This document shows positions 1 through 5,590 of a stretch of 5,590 nt of DNA, in pieces. Source of the DNA: Lachnospiraceae bacterium (GTDB taxonomy: Bacteria > Bacillota_A > Clostridia > Lachnospirales > Lachnospiraceae); NCBI GenBank assembly GCA_017652545.1, contig JAGCAV010000429.1:1-5590 (forward strand). Direction: 5' to 3'. Position 1 is the first letter of the stretch. The number at the start of each line of letters is the position of its first letter. A model generated the notes under the pieces. That model was not told the origin of the DNA. It saw only the letters and a program-made list of their open reading frames with translations, and did no database searches. The position numbers were made by a program, and so were the translations under genes.

Positions 1-1
1 C

Positions 2-856
2 CTGATCGCAAACAACGGACGTTATGGAACCATGTGGGAATGCCCGGATTTCTTTGAACTGGATGGGAAATGGGTGTTCGTGACCGGCCCGATGGACATG
101 CTGCCGAAAGGGTTCGAATATCACAACGGAAACGGATCTTTATGCCTGATCGGATCATATGACCGGGAGAACGAACAGTTTACAGCAGAGCAGGATCAGG
201 CCATTGACTACGGAATAGATTTTTATGCAGCCCAGACTGTGCTGACGGAGGATGGGCGCAGGGTGATGATCGCCTGGATGCAGAACTGGGATACCTGCGG
301 GCTGCATATGCAGAAAAGAAGATGGTGCGGCCAGATGACCATACCAAGAGAACTGTCTGTCAGGGACGGGCGTCTTTATCAGTGGCCGGTCAGGGAGCTG
401 GATCAGATCCGGACGGATCCATCCAGCTATGAAAATGTTCTGGTAGACGGCGTGAATATGCTTGACGGCATCTGCGGAAGACAGGTCGATCTGGAACTGG
501 AGATCAGGCCGGCTGATGAAGCCGGTTACCAGAGGTTTTCTGTTCATTTCGCTGAAAATGACGAATACCATACAAAAGTAAGCTACCGGCCGCAGGAACA
601 GACCCTGAAGATTGACCGGAAGTTTTCCGGCTCCAGAAGGGCTGTGATCCATCAGAGGCGGGCGAAGGTTCTGCCAGAGGATGGCGTTCTGTATCTTCGC
701 ATCGTGATTGACCGGTACAGTGTGGAGGTATTCGCAAACCATGGTGAAAAGGTGATGACAGCGACCTATTACACCGAACTGGACGCAGAGGGCATTTCTT
801 TTTATTCAAACGGAAAGGTCAGTCTGACGGTCCGGAAATGGACATTAAAAGTCTGA
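2..856 (+). CDS. Glycoside hydrolase family 32 enzyme (sucrose-6-phosphate hydrolase / beta-fructofuranosidase type), 5' end missing
   Basis: This is the C-terminal 284 codons of a GH32 enzyme, which hydrolyses the fructosyl bond of sucrose, sucrose-6-phosphate or short fructans. The open frame continues to the window edge and the first visible ATG (32) lies inside a conserved motif, so the true start is upstream; about 200 residues are missing compared with a usual length near 480-500. Seen directly: the WECPD motif at 35-49, whose Glu (38-40) is the family acid/base catalyst; DFYAAQ at 218-235; GRRVMIAWMQNW at 254-289; and PREL...GRLYQWPVREL from 344 to about 400, which closes the beta-propeller. 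After that comes the C-terminal beta-sandwich, ending in the typical SVEVFANHGEKV stretch near 719-755. The nucleophile motif (NDPNG) and the RDP motif lie outside the window. No signal peptide can be assessed, so location is unknown; bacterial sucrose-6-phosphate hydrolases are cytoplasmic. Family assignment is firm; the exact substrate is inference. Confidence 0.93.
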   Translation: MIANNGRYGTMWECPDFFELDGKWVFVTGPMDMLPKGFEYHNGNGSLCLIGSYDRENEQFTAEQDQAIDYGIDFYAAQTVLTEDGRRVMIAWMQNWDTCGLHMQKRRWCGQMTIPRELSVRDGRLYQWPVRELDQIRTDPSSYENVLVDGVNMLDGICGRQVDLELEIRPADEAGYQRFSVHFAENDEYHTKVSYRPQEQTLKIDRKFSGSRRAVIHQRRAKVLPEDGVLYLRIVIDRYSVEVFANHGEKVMTATYYTELDAEGISFYSNGKVSLTVRKWTLKV

Positions 857-865
857 AAATCGGAT

Positions 866-3220
866 TTATGGTTTCTTTTTTGACGGTTCGCGGAATGTCA
901 GGACAGCTGCTGCAGAGAGGAGCGCTACCGCAATTGCGAAGACTGTCATTCTGACCCATGAGAACGGAATTTGCTCCTTTCTGTTAAAGTACATGAAAGT
1001 GACCGCAAAAAGGGCAAACAAATAGGTGGTCAGCAGGATGCTGCTTTTTCTCGGGTAACGGAGCGTACCCCGCAGTGACAGCAGGAAAATCGTCAGTACG
1101 GTGAAAGACGCGCAGACAATTCTTACCGTGTCGATTGCAAACATATGGTATGTGACCATCCCTGTAAGAACCAGCAGGCCGCCGATGACTGTCAGGTAAG
1201 GCATGATCACAAACCATTTTGAGAAAGGAGGATGCCCCTTTTTCACCTGGTGACGATGTACAAGATGTACGATCAGGCATCCAAGCAGGAACAGGACCAG
1301 GCCGACCACCACATTGAACACCAGTTGATAGACCCGCCTCAGACTCATGAAATAATGTTTGGTCGCCTCAAGTTCATCGTTCATGACCGCAATCGGAGAA
1401 TAATCATATTCACTGGTTCCCAAAAGCGTATAACGGCCCGTCTTCTCATCCGGGGAAGGCGGGATTTCTTCATCCGGTGCGACAGTGAAACCATAACTGC
1501 CTGCACTCATCCTTGCGAGAACGATCTTGCCGGCACTGGTGGCCAGTTTTTCCGGAGTGATGATCAGATTATAGAATGTGACCGTGCGGGTTTTGTCTGC
1601 ATCGATTCTCACAGTGTATTCCGCATTGTTCGGAAGGCTGATGACCGTAACATTTTCATTCCGCATCATGAATACGCCCCGGCCGCGTGTGGTTTCTCCG
1701 GAAGACTCCTGCAGGGGATAAGATATGCTGCCGCTTTTATCAATACTTGTGATCTCCTGCCCGTCTTTGAGAACAGTCACGCCGACTGTGCCGATCACGG
1801 AAATTCTTCTTGAAATATGGGAACCGGCAAAGATTTCTTGCGGGTCCTCCTCTGAAAAGAGCCATCTGACATAAGTCACCGGAAGGTGTTCGACCGCAAG
1901 ATTAGCTGCAAGCGGCTCATCCGGATCCCAGCTGCCTTCGTCAACCTGCCGCTGATCAGCGCGCATGTGCTGCGCCACGATGTAGCCAAGGTAGTCTGTA
2001 AAAATATCAATTTTTGCCTTGTCCTGGGAATTTTCCGGTTTGAGGCGGTCAAATGCGGTTGTCAGTAAATCAAAAACATGGGCATCGCCGAGACTGGTGA
2101 CGGCTTCTGTCAGCAGATCCTGCAGTTTTCTGCAGTAATCTTCACTGTCCGGGAAGAATTCCCCAAAGCTCTCCAGTATCAGGCGCAGCTGATAATTCAC
2201 CTCCGGGTTGTTGCGGAATTTCTTTCCGTCAAGCTTGAGTCCGACTTCATTTGCGGAAAGCGCAAACTGAGAATAATCCACATCCGATTCCTGGGCCGGC
2301 GTGTAGAGATCGGTTCCGTATCTTTCATAGCCCCAGCACTGAAGAGGTACCGAAGGCACCGGGTCATACTGACCGCAGATGTTGTAAATGCCTTTATATC
2401 TCACAGGCTGCTTTGTTGTCCTCGGAACGCCGAAGAGATAGGCATACACATTATCAAATTTACCGCTCTCGATCATATTGGCGGCCAGTATGTTGCCGAC
2501 TGCTGACGCACGTGAAAAGCCGCTGACCCAGAGTATTTTCTTTCCTTCGATTCCGTTATCCTTAAGGTATTGCAAGAGGTGGTCTTCAAATAATCCGGCC
2601 GCCTGACTGAAACCTTCATGTCTTTCGCCGTTTCCGACCTTGAAGTTGCTGGCCCATTCGCTGCCATAGCCCTGTCCGCAGGCAGCCGTAGCGATCACCG
2701 TGCTGTCACCGATGCGCTTCATTCCGATCACGCCGGATAAAGAATCTGCGCGGGGAGGCTCGTCGTAACCGAAACTGTAAATATCGGTGAAGCCTGCCTT
2801 TGTCAGATAGGTTTCATACTGAGGGGGAAGCGGTCCGGATTCGCTGCGGAACGCTGACAGCGTCAGGCCCATTGATCCCCTGGCCATGGTGATACTGAAC
2901 TCCTCCGCGGGAAGATCGAAGAATTCGTCCGAATATGGAAAATCCCACTCGATCTTTTCTTCGGTAAGAGCTGGGAAAGGCAGGCGTATTTGCCGGACTT
3001 CACCCAGCTGACTCTCATCGGTGAAGGTGACAGGCATAGATGCGTTATTGTTCTGGTCATAGGCTTCAGACAGCTGGCTTTCGGTCACGGCCTGTACCGC
3101 ACCGGTCCCGGACGTTTCCTCTGCAAAGACCGGCACTGCTGCAGAGACATGGATCAGGGCAATCATCAGAAAAACGATGATTGTGCTTCGGTTTACAGAT
3201 ACAGCGGAATTTTTCTTCAT
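866..3220 (-). CDS. Secreted, membrane-anchored lipase-like alpha/beta hydrolase with five C-terminal membrane segments
   Basis: A 784-residue protein. Residues 1-33 look like a Sec signal peptide (KK near the start, hydrophobic core 13-30, likely cleavage after VFA-33). Residues about 100-455 resemble class 3 lipase-like hydrolases: nucleophile elbow GFSRA at 234-238 (Ser236), candidate catalytic Asp286 in QYDPVPSVPL, and candidate His445 in EHLPVTYVRWL. Residues about 470-582 look like an all-beta domain. Hydrophobic segments at about 631-655, 669-692, 697-716, 726-745 and 757-776 are followed by a KKKP end. Positive charges after segments 1 and 3 and at the C-terminus put the hydrolase outside the cell and the C-terminus inside. 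The start is supported by AAAGGA at 3233-3238, 12 nt upstream (a little long). The gene converges on GH32 with 9 bp between stops. The substrate is unknown; an esterase, lipase or peptidase role is possible. The elbow has Ala where Gly is usual. Hydrolase fold is likely; the C-terminal membrane domain I do not recognise. Confidence 0.85.
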   Translation of the reverse strand: MKKNSAVSVNRSTIIVFLMIALIHVSAAVPVFAEETSGTGAVQAVTESQLSEAYDQNNNASMPVTFTDESQLGEVRQIRLPFPALTEEKIEWDFPYSDEFFDLPAEEFSITMARGSMGLTLSAFRSESGPLPPQYETYLTKAGFTDIYSFGYDEPPRADSLSGVIGMKRIGDSTVIATAACGQGYGSEWASNFKVGNGERHEGFSQAAGLFEDHLLQYLKDNGIEGKKILWVSGFSRASAVGNILAANMIESGKFDNVYAYLFGVPRTTKQPVRYKGIYNICGQYDPVPSVPLQCWGYERYGTDLYTPAQESDVDYSQFALSANEVGLKLDGKKFRNNPEVNYQLRLILESFGEFFPDSEDYCRKLQDLLTEAVTSLGDAHVFDLLTTAFDRLKPENSQDKAKIDIFTDYLGYIVAQHMRADQRQVDEGSWDPDEPLAANLAVEHLPVTYVRWLFSEEDPQEIFAGSHISRRISVIGTVGVTVLKDGQEITSIDKSGSISYPLQESSGETTRGRGVFMMRNENVTVISLPNNAEYTVRIDADKTRTVTFYNLIITPEKLATSAGKIVLARMSAGSYGFTVAPDEEIPPSPDEKTGRYTLLGTSEYDYSPIAVMNDELEATKHYFMSLRRVYQLVFNVVVGLVLFLLGCLIVHLVHRHQVKKGHPPFSKWFVIMPYLTVIGGLLVLTGMVTYHMFAIDTVRIVCASFTVLTIFLLSLRGTLRYPRKSSILLTTYLFALFAVTFMYFNRKEQIPFSWVRMTVFAIAVALLSAAAVLTFREPSKKKP

Positions 3221-3260
3221 TTCAGAATTCTATCCTTTCAGGTCATGATGGCGCCACCGC

Positions 3261-3304
3261 AGTATATCAGTCATAATGTTATCAGAATGAGATGGACTTA
3301 TCAA
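3261..3304 (-). promoter_or_regulatory. Candidate promoter(s) for the lipase-like hydrolase gene
   Basis: On the minus strand an extended -10, TGATATACT, lies at 3261-3269 (TATACT matches the consensus in five of six positions), but it has no good -35. A second overlapping candidate has TTGATA (3299-3304), a 17-nt spacer and TAACAT (3276-3281), also with TG in the extended position. Either would give a short leader of a few tens of bases before the ATG at 3220. A third, more distant option is TTGCAG (3379-3384), an 18-nt spacer and TATAAC (3355-3360), preceded by TGA. Which one is used cannot be told from sequence. Confidence 0.5.
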
Positions 3305-3418
3305 TTGGCTTTTATTCTTAGTTTATTCATAGTTGACAGGGAACAGTACGTAAGGTTATATCAATGGTATCAAATCTGCTGCAATATCTTCGCGCCAAAT
3401 ACGAGAGTTACCTGTCTT

Positions 3419-3447
3419 AAAAAAAACATCACATTTATCCGGGTGTT
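3419..3447 (-). terminator. Weak candidate terminator downstream of the ABC exporter
   Basis: On the minus strand, just after the exporter stop codon, AACACC (3442-3447) can pair with GATGTT (3425-3430) across an 11-nt loop, with one C-A mismatch. An uninterrupted run of eight T follows (3419-3426). The T-run and position fit an intrinsic terminator, but the stem is short and AT-rich, so termination may be weak or the match may be chance. Confidence 0.3.
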
Positions 3448-3452
3448 TATCC

Positions 3453-5264
3453 TCACGCATCCTCCTGCTGAACTTTATGCATCCGCGCGTAGATTCCTTC
3501 CAGCGCGAGCAGGTCCTCATGGGTTCCCCGCTCTGCGACGCGGCCGTTTTGGATCACCAGAATCTGGTCGGCGCTGCGTATGGTGGAGAGGCGGTGGGCG
3601 ATGGCTATGATCGTGCGCTGCCCGGTCAGAGAGGAGATGGCATCCCGGATCTGTTTTTCGGTTTCCACGTCCACGGCCGCAGTCGCTTCATCCAGAATGA
3701 TGACCGGTGAACTGCGCAGGATAGCCCGCGCGATCGCGATCCGCTGCTTCTGTCCGCCGGAGAGCCGCACGCCTCTTTCACCGACGACGGTTTCGTAGCC
3801 GTCCGGCATGGCAGAGATATCGGCATCAATGTTGGCTGCAGCCGCCGCCGCGCGGATCTCTTCCAGCGTCGCGTCCGGACGGGCATACCCGATATTTTCC
3901 GCGATCGTGCCATTGAAGAGGAAGGTATCCTGCAGCACCGGGGAAATGCTGCGGCGCAGGCTCTCGATGGTCACATCCGCTATGTCATGTCCGTCGATCA
4001 GGATCCGGCCTGTATCCGGCTCGTAGAACCGGGAGATCAGCTGCGCCAGCGTGGTCTTGCCGACGCCGGTCTGTCCGACGAGCGCGAGCATCTGCCCCGG
4101 CGGACACCGGAAAGACACTTCCTTTAAGACCGGCTGGCCTTCCTGGTAGGAGAAGCTGACATTCTCAAACGTGATCTCACCCTGCACGTCTTTCAGGGGC
4201 TGCGCGTCAGGTTTATCCTGGATCTCGACCGGCGCTTCGAGAATGCTGATCACGCGTTCCGCGCCTGCCAGGGACTGCTGCATGTTTTCCAGCAGAGTTG
4301 CAAGGCCGGAGATCGGTGTGTAAAACAGGCTCAGATACAGAAAGAAGGCAACGATATCCTCAACGTTCAGTCCTTCATGATATGCAAGCCAGCCGCCAAG
4401 ACCCGCGACGAGGATCGTGCCGAGAGAGGCGATGAACTCGACGGTCGGATGGAAGATGGCGCTGACCTTCAGGGCTTTGAGCATAGCCCGGACATGATCG
4501 AAGTTTTTTTCGTCCACGCGTCCGGTTTCATAAGTTTCCCGGCCGAATGACTGGATCTCGTGAATTCCGGAGAGGTTATCCTGGAGTTTTCCGCTCAGTT
4601 CACCCATCTTTTTCTGGGAAACGCGGAAATACGGCCTGACCTTCTTTGCGAAGATCACGCCGGAAATGAGGATCAGCGGAATCGGAGCGCAGGTGATGAG
4701 TGCAAGTTTTGGGTTGATCGTAAGCAGGACGATAAGGACACCGAGGAAAGTAACGATATTTGTGATGGTTTCCGGAATAATGTGGGCGTAGAGCAGCTCG
4801 AAATCGCGGGTGTCGTTGATGACACGGCTCATGAGATCTCCGGTCTGCTTATCGTGGAAATATCCGATATGCATGTGCTCCAGCTTGTCGTACGTTTTCG
4901 TGCGCAGATCGCCGACAAGATACCAGGCCGCCTTGTGTGAGAAATAGCTGCTCATAAACCGGAATGCGATCCGGGAAAGATAGAGAAGTGTCAGGATGAG
5001 GGTCAGCGTGCCGATCTTTGAGAGGGCCTGCGCGTCGATCCCATTCCCGATCAGACCCGTTATCGCCGCCAGCACACGCGGTGCCGCGAGGTTGACACAC
5101 GTCAGCGAAAGCGTCGCGAGGATCGCGACAACATAGAGAGCCCTGTACCGGACTGCTTCCTTGCTCAGTTTCCACAGCAGTTTCATAACGGTATCATCTT
5201 TCTTCTGACCTGACGCGGGCAGCACAGGATGCGTGCGCGCGATCGTCGCCGGGTAAGTGCTCAT
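3453..5264 (-). CDS. ABC exporter half-transporter (membrane domain fused to ATPase domain, MsbA/LmrA/multidrug-like)
   Basis: A 603-residue single-polypeptide half-transporter, the normal length for the family; it should dimerise in the cytoplasmic membrane and use ATP to export a lipid, drug or peptide. The N-terminal part (about 43-325) holds six hydrophobic helices, near 43-66, 84-107, 163-184, 187-206, 270-295 and 302-325. The nucleotide-binding domain (about 361-600) is complete: A-loop Tyr373, Walker A GQTGVGKT 397-404, Q-loop Gln445, signature LSGGQ 501-505, Walker B VIILDE 521-526 with catalytic Glu526, D-loop AAVD 529-532 (commonly SALD), and switch His557. No peptidase C39 or other extra domain is seen. 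No partner half-transporter lies within the window, so a homodimer is the simplest reading, though a partner could lie beyond 5590. The start is uncertain: neither the ATG at 5264 nor the in-frame ATG at 5186 (residue 27, MKLLWKL) has a clear Shine-Dalgarno, and the first 26 residues do not look like conserved family sequence. The substrate cannot be deduced. Confidence 0.95.
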   Translation of the reverse strand: MSTYPATIARTHPVLPASGQKKDDTVMKLLWKLSKEAVRYRALYVVAILATLSLTCVNLAAPRVLAAITGLIGNGIDAQALSKIGTLTLILTLLYLSRIAFRFMSSYFSHKAAWYLVGDLRTKTYDKLEHMHIGYFHDKQTGDLMSRVINDTRDFELLYAHIIPETITNIVTFLGVLIVLLTINPKLALITCAPIPLILISGVIFAKKVRPYFRVSQKKMGELSGKLQDNLSGIHEIQSFGRETYETGRVDEKNFDHVRAMLKALKVSAIFHPTVEFIASLGTILVAGLGGWLAYHEGLNVEDIVAFFLYLSLFYTPISGLATLLENMQQSLAGAERVISILEAPVEIQDKPDAQPLKDVQGEITFENVSFSYQEGQPVLKEVSFRCPPGQMLALVGQTGVGKTTLAQLISRFYEPDTGRILIDGHDIADVTIESLRRSISPVLQDTFLFNGTIAENIGYARPDATLEEIRAAAAAANIDADISAMPDGYETVVGERGVRLSGGQKQRIAIARAILRSSPVIILDEATAAVDVETEKQIRDAISSLTGQRTIIAIAHRLSTIRSADQILVIQNGRVAERGTHEDLLALEGIYARMHKVQQEDA

Positions 5265-5294
5265 GTGTGTCGTTTTGCAAATCGGGTCAGTTGC

Positions 5295-5323
5295 ATTATA
5301 ACACTTGCAAAGGGATTGGGCAA
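5295..5323 (-). promoter_or_regulatory. Promoter of the ABC exporter gene
   Basis: On the minus strand TTGCCC (5318-5323, four of six matches to the -35) is followed by a 17-nt spacer and a perfect TATAAT (5295-5300), preceded by TGT, which makes an extended -10. Transcription would start near 5288, leaving only about 24 nt before the ATG at 5264 or about 100 nt before the ATG at 5186. The -35 lies only six bases from the first recognisable arm of the palindromic repeat array (5330-5340). Confidence 0.75.
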
Positions 5324-5329
5324 TTGAAC

Positions 5330-5340
5330 CGTCCGCCCGC
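5330..5340. repeat. Outlying arm of the palindromic array
   Basis: CGTCCGCCCGC matches the right-hand arm CGTCTGCCCGC found at 5424-5434 and 5530-5540 with a single T-to-C change. It lies 94 bp before the next such arm; 94 equals 53 plus 41, so removing the 41-bp hairpin at 5341-5381 restores the 53-bp spacing. Its first eight bases pair perfectly with GGCGGACG at 5394-5401. Confidence 0.6.
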
Positions 5341-5381
5341 GGAAGCTGATCAGGGGATGATGGGGAAGCTGATCAGCTTGC
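5341..5381. repeat. 41-bp hairpin element apparently inserted in the array
   Basis: AAGCTGATCAG (5343-5353) and CTGATCAGCTT (5369-5379) form a perfect 11-bp inverted repeat around a 15-nt, G-rich loop. The same stretch also contains a 13-bp direct repeat, GGAAGCTGATCAG at 5341-5353 and 5364-5376, and a 14-bp perfect palindrome at 5366-5379. It interrupts the spacer of the neighbouring 53-bp repeats: flanking bases CCCGC before and GAAAGCA after are adjacent in the uninterrupted copy at 5536-5547. A GC dinucleotide sits on both sides (5339-5340 and 5380-5381). Insertion is inference; there is no coding sequence in it. Confidence 0.6.
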
Positions 5382-5392
5382 GAAAGCAGGGC

Positions 5393-5590
5393 AGGCGGAC
5401 GAAAGTAATTCAAACTTTTGTTTCGTCTGCCCGCAAGGGGAAAACGGGCAGACGAAAGCCTCTCAAATTTCTAATTAGTCTGCTTGTTAGGGCGAGATGG
5501 GCAGACGAAATCAATTCAAACTTTTGTTTCGTCTGCCCGCGAAAGCAAAACGGGCAGACGAAAGTCTTTCAAATTTCAACTTAGTCTGCC
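5393..5590. repeat. Tandem palindromic repeat array, 53-bp subunits in a 106-bp period, continuing past the window
   Basis: Four subunits are visible: 5393-5445, 5446-5498, 5499-5551 and 5552-5590 (cut by the edge). The first and third resemble each other, as do the second and fourth, so the array has an exact 106-bp higher-order period. Each subunit opens with GGGCAGACGAAA or a close variant, has an AT-rich middle with a conserved TCAAA..TTT core, and then a complementary arm. In types one and three this arm is TTTCGTCTGCCCG (5421-5433, 5527-5539); in types two and four it is shortened to GTCTGC(C) (5478-5483, 5584-5590). The third subunit has a perfect 12-bp stem with a 16-nt loop. No coding signal is credible here. 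It is not a CRISPR: the spacers are repeated rather than unique. I cannot name the family. Confidence 0.9.

Noticed and set aside
155..742. 195-codon minus-strand open frame opposite the GH32 gene
   Set aside because: It lies wholly antisense to a clearly conserved coding region and has no recognisable product.
819..828. Palindrome GTCAG/CTGAC near the end of the GH32 gene as a terminator
   Set aside because: The arms are separated by a single base, so they cannot form a stable hairpin, and the sequence is coding.
1232..1813. 193-codon plus-strand open frame opposite the hydrolase gene
   Set aside because: Antisense shadow: the opposite strand encodes continuous membrane segments and an ordered hydrolase protein, while this one has no family features. 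The AGAAAGGAGG just upstream (1221-1230) is the reverse of coding sequence.
4560..4940. 126-codon plus-strand open frame opposite the exporter membrane domain
   Set aside because: Antisense to a complete, motif-rich ABC exporter; no independent support.
5499..5538. Intrinsic terminator from the 12-bp hairpin
   Set aside because: Neither strand has a T-run after the stem (GCGAAAGC on plus, ATCTCGCC on minus), so it lacks the second half of an intrinsic terminator.
5267..5584. Plus-strand open frame of 105 codons across the repeat array
   Set aside because: It begins over the exporter promoter and reads through palindromic repeats; the protein is just translated repeat sequence with no family resemblance and no ribosome binding site.
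5393..5590. CRISPR array
   Set aside because: The sequences between repeats are themselves repeated with a 106-bp period, the repeats are long palindromes with AT-rich loops, and no cas gene is present in the window.

Overview
The window looks like chromosomal DNA of a Gram-positive, gut-type Firmicute, most likely a clostridial or Lachnospiraceae-like organism. This is inferred from the protein families, roughly 50% GC by eye, AAAGGA-type ribosome binding and extended -10 promoters (TGnTATAnT). No marker gene is present to fix the taxon.

Layout. (1) Positions 2-856, plus strand: the C-terminal part of a glycoside hydrolase family 32 enzyme (sucrose or fructan hydrolase); its N-terminus lies before the window. 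(2) Positions 866-3220, minus strand: a 784-residue secreted, membrane-anchored lipase-like alpha/beta hydrolase with an N-terminal signal peptide and five C-terminal membrane segments. It converges on the GH32 gene with only 9 bp between the stop codons. (3) Positions 3221-3452: an AT-rich intergenic region with candidate promoters for the hydrolase and a weak terminator candidate for the next gene. (4) Positions 3453-5264, minus strand: a complete half-size ABC exporter (six membrane helices fused to one ATPase domain), probably working as a homodimer. It has a good promoter at 5295-5323. (5) Positions 5265-5590: non-coding, holding that promoter and then a striking palindromic repeat array that runs off the window edge.

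The genes do not form one obvious pathway. GH32 belongs to sugar use, the hydrolase acts at the cell surface on an unknown ester or peptide-like substrate, and the exporter moves an unknown lipid, drug or peptide. The hydrolase and exporter are both on the minus strand but are separated by 232 bp with their own promoter candidates, so co-transcription is uncertain.

The most unusual part is the repeat array at about 5330-5590. It is built from 53-bp subunits in an alternating two-type order that gives an exact 106-bp period. Complementary arms of 12-13 bp can pair with either neighbour, one arm pair shows a matched double change, and a separate 41-bp hairpin appears to be inserted into the first unit.
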